From contig JAHEAM010000251.1 of assembly GCA_024642765.1 (NCBI GenBank), positions 1-5,979 on the forward strand: DNA of 5,979 nt, given 5' to 3'. Shown here piece by piece: positions 1 to 5,979 of the stretch; position 1 is the stretch's first letter, and every line of letters starts with the position of its first letter. Made by a program: the position numbers and the translations under genes. The DNA comes from Planctomycetaceae bacterium (GTDB lineage Bacteria; Planctomycetota; Planctomycetia; Pirellulales; Pirellulaceae). The notes under the pieces are model-generated. The model made no database searches. It saw only the letters and a program-made list of their open reading frames with translations, and had not been told where the DNA came from.

Positions 1-391
1 AATGTGCGTCGGGGATCAGATACTTCGCGCTCTTCCTGCCGCAGTTCGGGTCGTTTGGATTTGCACACGCAGGGATCGCCGCGGGATGTGTAAACGCCGG
101 TGTCGCATTGCCGGATTTAGTATGACTGCCAAGCCAGTACGATTTGTTAGTTGGAAACGCTTGCGCGTTGGTCGCCGAATTGCGGGCATGGCTAAACAGA
201 CCGCCGCTGCCAGTCGTATTCGCATGAAACGGATTCAAAATCGTCGTCGAATTGGGCGACGGCAAAAAGAAGCGATTGCCTGAGGGGTCAATTTGTGGAA
301 GTCGAATTTGTCCGCGAACGACACCGCTTCCCAGCGCTCCAAGGGACGCGAGCCAAACTACAAGAATTCGAATTAACTGGGGAGACGTCAT
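1..391 (-). CDS. Exported protein, N-terminal part (runs off left edge)
   Basis: Reading the minus strand from an ATG at 391-389 gives 130 residues without a stop to the window edge. Residues 1-27 look like a Sec signal peptide: short n-region with one Arg (MTSPQLIRI), hydrophobic core (about 9-24) and small residues before a likely cleavage near VVRG/QIR. The mature start, RLPQIDPSGNRFFLP, resembles the opening of large secreted planctomycete proteins, which often carry DUF11-type repeats further on; that is recollection, and the repeats are not visible here. The rest is rich in Asn, Ser, Thr, Gly and Pro, with two Cys (109, 117) in an NPNDPNC stretch, as in a low-complexity extracellular linker. 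A GGAAG lies only 2 bases before the ATG, a tight Shine-Dalgarno spacing. The frame stays open upstream to a stop near 562, so a longer N-terminus is possible, but ATG 391 puts the signal peptide first. Overlapping Arg-rich plus-strand frames look like shadows. Function unknown. Confidence 0.72.
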   Translation of the reverse strand, partial: MTSPQLIRILVVWLASLGALGSGVVRGQIRLPQIDPSGNRFFLPSPNSTTILNPFHANTTGSGGLFSHARNSATNAQAFPTNKSYWLGSHTKSGNATPAFTHPAAIPACANPNDPNCGRKSAKYLIPDAH

Positions 392-567
392 GACTTCCGA
401 TGCCACTTCCAAAAAGAGTTCGTTTCCATTCTTGGCGAATCGAATCGTAACGCGCAGGATCCGCGCTCGATTCAACGAATCAGTGTCGAAACGTATCACT
501 TGGGCCGAATGTTGCCGAGAAATTTCCCAACAGATATGGAAAAGACACATCAAATGGACCTACAATG

Positions 568-609
568 TCAATTGTGACGATTGAAGGACGCAACCCAGTG
601 TTTGGTTGC
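568..609. promoter_or_regulatory. Two adjacent inverted repeats in the efpL leader (tentative)
   Basis: In the divergent gap between the exported protein and efpL, bases 568-584 (TCAATTGTGACGATTGA) form an odd-centred palindrome with 7 of 8 pairs matching. Six bases later, GCAACC (590-595) and GGTTGC (604-609) form a perfect 6-bp stem with an 8-base loop, ending 33 bases before the efpL ATG. The first could be an operator and the second an RNA hairpin in the leader. No T-tract follows, so this is not a standard terminator. Repeats this short can arise by chance, and no promoter could be placed with confidence in the 251-bp gap. Confidence 0.2.
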
Positions 610-642
610 AAACTCTCGAACCCAGCGGAAAAGTTGCCAACC

Positions 643-1206
643 ATGCAGGCGAAGGAAATCAAAAGCGGCGCGATCCTGGAATACAATGGCGAGCCTGTGA
701 TCATTGAAACTGTAAAAGTCCAAACGCCCTCTGCGCGAGGCGCTGCAACCTGGTACAACTTTCGAGGTCGCAATCTTGTGACGCGGCAAAAAGTCGACAT
801 TGCATTGAAAGGCACGGATTCGCTTGCCGAAGCCGATTTTCGTCGTCGTCCTGCCAAACTCATGTTTCGCGACCAGACGCACGTACATTTCTTAGACCAG
901 ACAGACTTCAACCAATACAGCTTAGCAGTCGAGGATGTCGAGTACGAAATGCCATTCGTCACCGAAGAACTCGAGGGCGTGATGGCTCTAATTTACAAAG
1001 ACGAATGTGTAGGACTGCAACTACCGACTGCTGTGGAGTTGACAGTGACTCAATGCGATCCAGGCGTCAAAGGCAACTCGGCGACTAGCCGTTCGAAGCC
1101 CGCCACGTTAGAAACAGGCCTTGTGGTCCAGGTTCCCGAATACCTCAAAGAGGGGGAACGGGTGAAAATCGACACTCGAACGGGCGAGTTCCTTTCACGA
1201 GCGTAA
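643..1206 (+). CDS. efpL: Elongation factor P-like protein EfpL (YeiP family)
   Basis: Encodes 187 residues, close to the 190 of Escherichia coli YeiP/EfpL. EF-P-type proteins bind between the ribosomal P and E sites and help form peptide bonds when prolines stall the ribosome. The KOW-like N-terminal domain (about 1-65) carries the loop QTPSARGAATWYNFR (27-41), matching the YeiP signature SPTARGAAT rather than the PGKG/PGRG loop of classical EF-P. Arg32 sits at the tip, where classical EF-P has a modified Lys or Arg. Two OB-fold domains follow; the last has the signature DPGVKGNSATSRSKPATLETG (139-159) and the ending VPEYLKEGERVKIDTRTGEFLSR. The frame is open back to an ATG at 565, but only the start at 643 (MQAKEIKSGAIL) matches the family N-terminus. 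A weak GGAAAAG lies 10 bases upstream. The gene stands alone, divergent from the exported protein. The YeiP assignment over EF-P proper is fairly firm because of the loop. Confidence 0.93.
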   Translation: MQAKEIKSGAILEYNGEPVIIETVKVQTPSARGAATWYNFRGRNLVTRQKVDIALKGTDSLAEADFRRRPAKLMFRDQTHVHFLDQTDFNQYSLAVEDVEYEMPFVTEELEGVMALIYKDECVGLQLPTAVELTVTQCDPGVKGNSATSRSKPATLETGLVVQVPEYLKEGERVKIDTRTGEFLSRA

Positions 1207-1262
1207 ATCGATTTGCCTCCTATCGAACGCAGATTCGTTGTTGCATTGGCATCGTCTTTGCC

Positions 1263-1290
1263 TTGACACTCGCAATAGATGTGCGAATAT
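1263..1290 (+). promoter_or_regulatory. Candidate sigma70-type promoter for the aldolase gene
   Basis: A perfect TTGACA (1263-1268) is followed, after 16 bases, by GAATAT (1285-1290), which matches only 3 of 6 positions of TATAAT. It lies about 47 bases upstream of the aldolase start in a 131-bp gap. The -35 is strong and the -10 poor. Planctomycete promoters are not well characterised, so this is tentative. Confidence 0.3.
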
Positions 1291-1325
1291 GAACCGCTGA
1301 AATTTGACGAAAAAACTATGCATTC

Positions 1326-1332
1326 GAGGTGA
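1326..1332 (+). promoter_or_regulatory. Ribosome binding site deciding the aldolase start
   Basis: GAGGTGA lies 5 bases before the ATG at 1338, an ideal Shine-Dalgarno position. The in-frame GTG at 1329 lies inside this motif, so it is very unlikely to be the start. The ATG removes three residues from the longest frame. Confidence 0.75.
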
Positions 1333-1337
1333 ACGAA

Positions 1338-3533
1338 ATGTCAGCAGCGGCTACCAAGGGTCTAAAATTTGTAACGCGTCATTGGGATGATGACGTTGCC
1401 CAACAGCTTTTGCCCGCAGAACGCCTCGTTTATCGCTCCAATTGCCTGGGTGCCGACCAACGCATCACCAATACGGGTGGCGGAAACACGTCCTCAAAAA
1501 TCGTCGAATGCGACCCACTAACCGGTGAGGACTGCGACGTCCTTTGGGTTAAGGGCTCTGGTGGCGACTTGCGAACTTCCAAGCTCGAGAACTTCGCAGC
1601 CTTGTACATGGACAAGCTATTAGGGCTGATCCCCAACTATCAATCGCTGCCGAACAACGGGCCTAAGACGCCTGCCGAGGACAGCATGGTCGGCCGATTC
1701 CCGCATTGCACGTTTAATCTCAATCCGCGGGCCAGTTCGATTGACACACCGCTCCATGGATTTCTGCCAGCGCGTCATGTCGACCACATGCACCCGAACA
1801 GTGTGATATCAATTGCTGCTTGCGATCGCAGTCGCGAGTTAACCCAAGACATTTTTGGTGGCGACGTCGGCTGGGTGCCTTGGTTGCGCCCCGGTTTTGA
1901 ACTTGGGCTAATGATGCAACGCGAGGTTGAACAGAATCAAAGCCTCAAGGGATTGGTAATGGGCCAACATGGCCTGATCAATTGGGCGGACGATGATAAG
2001 GAATGCTACGAACTGACACTTGAATTAATCGAACGCGCTGCGAAATATATTGACGACCACGACAAAGGCGCAAAAACATTCGGCGGACAAAAATACGAAA
2101 GCCTTGCCGAAACCGAACGGAACAAAATCCTCGTTGCCCTGCTACCTTGGCTGCGTGGCCAAGTTTCCAAGGTCAGCAAATTTATTGGTACCGTCGAGAC
2201 TCGCGATGAAATCATGCGTTTCGTCAATTCCAACGACGCCGAACGACTGGCAGAATTGGGCACTAGCTGCCCCGATCATTTCCTGCGAACGAAAATCAAA
2301 CCACTCTATGTCGATTGGAATCCGGCTGCGGAAACAATTGTTGAGCTTAAGGCCAAGGTGACTGCCGGATTGAAGCAATATCGCATGGATTATGCCGCTT
2401 ACTACGAAGGATGCAAGCACGCCAACTCACCCGCCATGCGCGATCCAAATCCAACCGTGATTTTGATTCCTGGCGTCGGCATGATCGCCTGGGGCAAGAA
2501 CAAAAGTGAGTCGCGTGTCACAGCGGAATTCTATACTTGCGCAGTCGAAGTCATGCGCGGCTCTGAGGCAATCGGAAAGTACATTGCGCTGCCCAAACAA
2601 GAGGCCTTTGACATTGAATACTGGCTACTTGAAGAAGCCAAATTGAAACGAGCCCCAGCTGATAAAGAAATGTCACGAGATATCGTTTTGGTGATTGGAG
2701 CAGGTAACGGAATCGGTAAACAAACGGCCCATCGTCTTGCCAAAGAAGGTGCTCACATTGTATGCGCAGACTTAAGCAAACCTGCCGCCGAAGCGACAGC
2801 CCAGGAGCTAACCGACATCTACGGCCAAGGAATCGGTGTGGCTGGTTCTGGCATTTCAGGTTGTGGACCAGCGATTGGTTTGAGCGTTGACATCACCAAT
2901 CGCGACTCGATCAAGAATCTTATCAAAGATACTCTGTTGGCTTACGGTGGCATCGATCGGGTGATCGTCACTGCCGGTGTCTTTGTTGCACCAGATCGCT
3001 CGGGAAATATCCCCGACGAAAAATGGCGATTTACCTTCGATGTGAACGTGCAGGGCAGTTTCAACGTGGTTGATGAGTTTCGTGGCGTGTTGAAAGAACA
3101 AGGGCTGAGGGCCGCTGTTGTTTTGACAACGAGCGTCAACGGCGTCGTTGGCAAAAAAGGCTCTTTGGCTTACGACACTTCCAAAGCCGCCGCAAATCAC
3201 CTCGTGCGAGAATTGGCCATTGAACTAGCACCGCTGGTTCGCGTTAACGCAATCGCGCCCGCAACCGTCGTCGAAGGCAGCACGATGTTTCCCCGGGATC
3301 GAGTAATTGCCTCGCTGACTAAGTACGACATCAAATTCGAAGAATCCGATACCGATGATGCGTTACGTTCTAAGTTGGCGAATTTTTACGCAGAACGAAC
3401 TTTGACCAAACAACCAATCACACCCAAGGATCAAGCTGAGGCTATTTTCTTTCTCGCAAGTGATCGCTCCAGCAAAACCACGGGCCAAATCATTAACGTC
3501 GATGGTGGCCTGCACGAAGCGTTTTTGCGGTAG
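1338..3533 (+). CDS. rhaD: Bifunctional rhamnulose-1-phosphate aldolase/short-chain dehydrogenase
   Basis: A 731-residue fusion of the RhaD-aldolase/alcohol dehydrogenase family (Bacillus RhaEW/YuxG type). In that family the aldolase half splits L-rhamnulose 1-phosphate into dihydroxyacetone phosphate and L-lactaldehyde, and the dehydrogenase half converts the lactaldehyde with NAD(H); both are cytosolic. Residues about 15-430 are a class II aldolase domain: GGGNTS (47-52) and GSGGD (73-77) fit the phosphate/carbonyl site, and HVDHMHP (147-153) with His211 in GQHG supply candidate metal ligands. Residues about 446-731 are a short-chain dehydrogenase: GAGNGIG (454-460), Asp518, NVQGS around Asn570, Ser599, YDTSK (Tyr612, Lys616), NAIAP (637-641) and a C-terminal GQIINVDGG. 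The catalytic residues appear intact in both halves. A Gly-rich stretch (about 497-512, GIGVAGSGISGCGPAI) precedes Asp518 and is longer than usual in such dehydrogenases. No rhamnose isomerase, kinase or microcompartment shell gene is in the window, so the pathway is inferred from the family. Confidence 0.93.
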   Translation: MSAAATKGLKFVTRHWDDDVAQQLLPAERLVYRSNCLGADQRITNTGGGNTSSKIVECDPLTGEDCDVLWVKGSGGDLRTSKLENFAALYMDKLLGLIPNYQSLPNNGPKTPAEDSMVGRFPHCTFNLNPRASSIDTPLHGFLPARHVDHMHPNSVISIAACDRSRELTQDIFGGDVGWVPWLRPGFELGLMMQREVEQNQSLKGLVMGQHGLINWADDDKECYELTLELIERAAKYIDDHDKGAKTFGGQKYESLAETERNKILVALLPWLRGQVSKVSKFIGTVETRDEIMRFVNSNDAERLAELGTSCPDHFLRTKIKPLYVDWNPAAETIVELKAKVTAGLKQYRMDYAAYYEGCKHANSPAMRDPNPTVILIPGVGMIAWGKNKSESRVTAEFYTCAVEVMRGSEAIGKYIALPKQEAFDIEYWLLEEAKLKRAPADKEMSRDIVLVIGAGNGIGKQTAHRLAKEGAHIVCADLSKPAAEATAQELTDIYGQGIGVAGSGISGCGPAIGLSVDITNRDSIKNLIKDTLLAYGGIDRVIVTAGVFVAPDRSGNIPDEKWRFTFDVNVQGSFNVVDEFRGVLKEQGLRAAVVLTTSVNGVVGKKGSLAYDTSKAAANHLVRELAIELAPLVRVNAIAPATVVEGSTMFPRDRVIASLTKYDIKFEESDTDDALRSKLANFYAERTLTKQPITPKDQAEAIFFLASDRSSKTTGQIINVDGGLHEAFLR

Positions 3534-3611
3534 TTATCGCGATAGTTTCGTGTTCGTTGAAAGCAGTTTGCGACAGATCCCTATTTCTCTTGACCCAAAC
3601 GGAATCGACTA

Positions 3612-4796
3612 ATGAACCAGCCCTTGGTTGTTTTGAATCCTGAGTCCGCAGTGACGGAACGCTATTCCGCGGCAGCGAATTCGCGAGAGGAAGCGTTATG
3701 CTGTCCCGTTGTCTATGACAAGCAATTGCTCGAAGTGATTCCTGCGGAGATCATCGAACGAGATTACGGTTGCGGCGATCCGTCCGCTTATGTTCGCTCT
3801 GGTGACGTCGTACTCGATCTTGGATCCGGCTGCGGTAAACTTTGCTACATCGCGTCGCAAGTCGTCGGCGAAAATGGCAAAGTGATTGGCGTCGATCGCA
3901 ATCCCGAAATGTTAGCTGTGGCCCGCAAATATTCAAACGAAATTGCTGAAAAAATTGGCTACTCGAATGTGGTGTTTCGTTGCGGTCGCATCCAAGACCT
4001 CGCTGTGGATATCGAACAGTTGGGCGAACAAGTCGATGCACTAAAAATAAATGGGACTGAACGTAGCCTAGCAGTGCTCGATTTGATGAACGCAATGCGA
4101 ATGCAGAATCCGATGATTCCTGACGATTCCGTAGATTGTGTCATTTCAAACTGCGTTTTGAACTTAATTAACCCCCAAGATCGGCGGCAATTGTTCCAGG
4201 AAATATTCCGAGTCTTGCGGCCGGGCGGTCGCGCGGCGATTAGCGATATTGTTTGCGATGAATCGGTTCCAGTCGATCTGCAGAATGATCCCGAGCTGTG
4301 GTCTGGCTGCATTTCGGGTGCGTGGCGCGAAGACAGATTTGTTGATGAGTTTGTCGCTGCGGGCTTTCATGGTATTTCGATCGACAAATATCAGACGAAT
4401 CCCTGGCAGGTCGTCGAAGGCATCGAGTTTCGTTCGGTGACCGTTTTGGCATACAAGGGAATGAGTGGCCCGGATCTCGATTGCAATCAGGCTGTCATTT
4501 ACAACGGTCCGTTTGCAGCCGTGCAAGACGAGTTTGAACAATTCTATGAGCGTGGGCGACGAACGGCTGTTAGCAATCGGACGTTTGAACGCTTACAAGA
4601 CGAGCCTTATTCCGATTCTTTTAACTTCGTTCATTCCTATGAAGAAGTGCTCGAGGCCGACGCGCCAGAATTCGCTCCAGATTGCAAAGGAGTACGTTCG
4701 CCGCAAGAAACAAAAGCGGGACTTAGTGTTCAGTCGAGTCCAGTCTCCAACAATACAACTGGCGATTGCTGTGGCAATACGGGATGTTGTTCCTAG
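3612..4796 (+). CDS. arsM: Arsenite methyltransferase, long ArsM type with C-terminal Cys tail
   Basis: A 394-residue SAM-dependent methyltransferase. ArsM enzymes bind trivalent arsenic through cysteines and transfer methyl groups to it in the cytosol. The Rossmann fold starts at VVLDLGSGCGK (67-76), with acidic Asp95 in VIGVDRN. The Cys positions typical of ArsM are present: Cys54 in DYGCGDPS, Cys181 in ISNCVLNL and Cys233 in WSGCISGA; an ALCCP pair (30-31) precedes them. LRPGGRAAISDI (202-213) is the usual post-core strand. Bacterial ArsM and human AS3MT often end near 280-375 residues. Here an extension from about 285 (NQAVIYNGPFAAV, RGRRTAVSNRTF) ends in CCGNTGCC (386-393). I recall this extended form from ArsM proteins associated with arsenosugar synthesis beside the radical-SAM protein ArsS; no arsS lies in the window. 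A segment at 128-170 is longer than in short ArsM. The start has only a weak GGA 8 bases upstream, but no better in-frame start is evident. No ArsR-type operator was recognised. The GGQ gene follows after 16 bases. Confidence 0.88.
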   Translation: MNQPLVVLNPESAVTERYSAAANSREEALCCPVVYDKQLLEVIPAEIIERDYGCGDPSAYVRSGDVVLDLGSGCGKLCYIASQVVGENGKVIGVDRNPEMLAVARKYSNEIAEKIGYSNVVFRCGRIQDLAVDIEQLGEQVDALKINGTERSLAVLDLMNAMRMQNPMIPDDSVDCVISNCVLNLINPQDRRQLFQEIFRVLRPGGRAAISDIVCDESVPVDLQNDPELWSGCISGAWREDRFVDEFVAAGFHGISIDKYQTNPWQVVEGIEFRSVTVLAYKGMSGPDLDCNQAVIYNGPFAAVQDEFEQFYERGRRTAVSNRTFERLQDEPYSDSFNFVHSYEEVLEADAPEFAPDCKGVRSPQETKAGLSVQSSPVSNNTTGDCCGNTGCCS

Positions 4797-4812
4797 GATC
4801 TTTGGTAAAGCA

Positions 4813-5319
4813 ATGCATCCAGCCTGTTTGCCGATTGAACAACTCCTTCGCGATTGTACCGAACGACGGACACGGGGTTCTGGACCTGGCGGGCAACATC
4901 GAAACAAAGTTGAAACGGCGATCGAAATTGTACACCGACCGACTCAGGTCTCAGGTGCCGCAAGTGAACGTCGGGAGCAAGCCCGCAATCGAAAGGTCGC
5001 CATTCAACGGTTGCGAGTTAGCCTTGCGTTGGCTATCCGTACGCCTGAACCTACAGAGAAAATCTCGGCGCTCTGGAATCAGTACGCTCAATCGGGACGC
5101 GTAAAAGTCAACGTTGAAAATACGGAATTCCCATGCCTTTTAGCCGATGCACTCGATCGTGTCGCTTTAGCTCAAGGCGACGTTAGTGGTGTTGCCGAAA
5201 AAGTCGGAATTTCAACGACGCAGCTTGTTAAGTTCTTGCGTTTGGAGCCAGTAGCCTGGACATTAGTTGCCAACTGGAGAGCCCAATTTGGCCTGCGACC
5301 ACTCAAGCCTCCGACCTAG
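4813..5319 (+). CDS. Peptide chain release factor-like GGQ protein with HTH-like C-terminus
   Basis: A 168-residue protein with the catalytic domain of class I release factors and little else. RGSGPGGQHRNKVETAIEI (21-39) holds GGQ at 26-28 and the following HxNKVET; in this family the Gln positions water to hydrolyse peptidyl-tRNA in the ribosome. SERREQARNRKVAIQRLR (51-68) matches the domain's closing helix. The stop-codon-recognition domain of RF1/RF2 is absent, as in ArfB (YaeJ) and PrfH. Instead of ArfB's Lys/Arg-rich tail that enters the mRNA channel, residues about 84-168 form a compact-looking domain with a helix-turn-helix-like stretch, DVSGVAEKVGISTTQLVKFLR (123-143). I recall similar proteins from other planctomycetes. 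The frame is open upstream into arsM to 4465, but ATG 4813 (MHPACLPIEQLL) fits the family start. No strong ribosome site precedes it, and translation may be coupled to arsM 16 bases away. The role as a rescue factor is inference. Confidence 0.85.
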   Translation: MHPACLPIEQLLRDCTERRTRGSGPGGQHRNKVETAIEIVHRPTQVSGAASERREQARNRKVAIQRLRVSLALAIRTPEPTEKISALWNQYAQSGRVKVNVENTEFPCLLADALDRVALAQGDVSGVAEKVGISTTQLVKFLRLEPVAWTLVANWRAQFGLRPLKPPT

Positions 5320-5379
5320 CCAAGATAACAATTTCCTCACCGACGAGCCGCGGGCTGAGAATCTATTGCAGACTGGCAA

Positions 5380-5979
5380 TCAATCAACATTATCAAGTTG
5401 ACGTTTCAGCCGAATTCGAGCACTGACCCGTTCCAGCAATCCGTGCTCGTCCTCCGTTAGGCCGTCTAAACCAGTTGTGTGTAACTTAGAGAGAATTTCA
5501 TCAACTTGATGAGCTTCGTCAGTTTCGATTTCTTGTTCGATTTCGTATCGATTTCTTTCGCGCTCTTGGTGCTTTTCAACAAGCCACTGCGAATATCCTT
5601 CGTCGGTCAGGAAATTCATGCTACCGTAATTTGCCTCAGTCTCGTAATCTTGGTCGACTAAGGGCTCGTCCCAATCTCCGTTATCGATATGTTGCCGCAT
5701 ACGCTGACGGTAATCCACTCGCGCACAAAACAATAGCAGCACACCCACCAACAGCAGCAGCGCCCAGACAGGTTGAATGGGACCGTTTTCGTAACTACGA
5801 AATAACCAGGCACTCCCCATTAACGAAAAACCGATGAGTTGCCCCATGGCCATCAGTGTCGATTCGACTTTACTTGCATCGACATCGACGTCCAGCGCAC
5901 GTAACGCCGAGCGGGCCATTTCGGCCCCATCAAATGGGAAGCAGGGGATTAAGTTCAACAGCAACATCTGAAAATTCAC
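5380..5979 (-). CDS. Site-2-type (M50) zinc metalloprotease, C-terminal part (runs off right edge)
   Basis: The last 199 residues of a minus-strand gene whose start lies beyond 5979; the GTG at the edge is not its start. NLIPCFPFDGAEMARSALRAL (visible residues 9-29) is the third M50 motif, NLxPxxPxDG, in which Asp17 would be a zinc ligand; the HExxH motif should lie outside the window. Hydrophobic segments at about 47-60 and 70-85 look like the last membrane helices. The remaining ~110 residues are a charged, acidic tail, presumably cytosolic, with a short predicted helix rich in Glu and Arg (132-153). It ends in VDEILSKLHTTGLDGLTEDEHGLLERVS, a short motif I know from the C-termini of some bacterial rhomboid and M50 proteases. 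Such proteases cut membrane-bound substrates, but the target here is unknown. It is convergent with the GGQ gene, 60 bp apart. No PDZ or CBS domain is visible in the part shown. Confidence 0.82.
   Translation of the reverse strand: MNFQMLLLNLIPCFPFDGAEMARSALRALDVDVDASKVESTLMAMGQLIGFSLMGSAWLFRSYENGPIQPVWALLLLVGVLLLFCARVDYRQRMRQHIDNGDWDEPLVDQDYETEANYGSMNFLTDEGYSQWLVEKHQERERNRYEIEQEIETDEAHQVDEILSKLHTTGLDGLTEDEHGLLERVSARIRLKRQLDNVD

Noticed and set aside
2..584. Plus-strand Arg-rich open frames at 2-283 and 252-584
   Set aside because: Composition is unlike a folded protein (very high Arg) and they lie opposite or beside a minus-strand gene with a convincing signal peptide. No family features were seen.
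565..642. N-terminal extension of EfpL from the ATG at 565
   Set aside because: The 26 extra residues do not match the EF-P family, which starts near the AKEIKSGAIL segment. The stretch also contains the inverted repeats.
1304..1309. Second TTGACG box before the aldolase gene
   Set aside because: No -10-like sequence lies 15-19 bases downstream; that position is taken by the ribosome binding site.
3535..3544. Perfect 10-bp palindrome TATCGCGATA just after the aldolase stop
   Set aside because: Too short to call an operator or terminator. There is no loop and no T-tract, and it is not repeated elsewhere in the window as far as I could see.
4465..4812. Longer GGQ protein starting inside arsM
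   Set aside because: The upstream codons overlap the well-supported arsM C-terminus in another frame and show no domain; family members appear to begin at MHPA.
5320..5379. Possible bidirectional terminator in the convergent gap
   Set aside because: Two small stems exist (AGCC/GGCT at 5346-5356, 4 bp; ATTGC/GCAAT at 5365-5380, 5 bp), but neither is followed by a T-tract on either strand.

Overview
The window most resembles chromosomal DNA of a planctomycete, probably a Pirellula/Rhodopirellula-type marine lineage. This rests on recognising family-level sequence character, not on a database match. The pointers are a secreted protein whose mature end begins QIRLPQIDPSG, a GGQ release-factor-like protein with a lineage-typical C-terminal domain, a fused rhamnulose-1-phosphate aldolase/dehydrogenase, and an M50 protease with an acidic cytosolic tail. 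Base composition looks close to balanced, and codon use looks uniform across the genes.

Layout. At the left edge, bases 391 down to 1 on the minus strand hold the N-terminal 130 residues of an exported protein that runs out of the window. It diverges across about 250 bp from efpL (643-1206, plus), an EF-P-like translation factor. Next comes a 734-codon frame, best started at 1338, encoding a bifunctional rhamnulose-1-phosphate aldolase/short-chain dehydrogenase. Its upstream gap carries a candidate promoter, and it has a clear Shine-Dalgarno site. After 78 bp comes arsM (3612-4796), an arsenite methyltransferase of the long type with a C-terminal extension and a CC...CC tail. Sixteen bases further on is a small GGQ protein (4813-5319), possibly co-transcribed with arsM. 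A 60-bp convergent gap separates it from the 3' part of a minus-strand site-2-type zinc metalloprotease (5979-5380), which enters from the right edge.

The genes do not form one pathway. Two of them (efpL and the GGQ protein) serve translation: one relieves ribosomes stalled during peptide-bond formation and the other is a candidate ribosome-rescue or release factor. One belongs to deoxysugar breakdown, one to arsenic detoxification or organoarsenic synthesis, and two to the cell envelope. I saw no tRNA, rRNA, CRISPR array, insertion sequence or integrase. The points most worth following are the GGQ protein with a helix-turn-helix-like C-terminal domain, the long ArsM, and the exported protein at the left edge.
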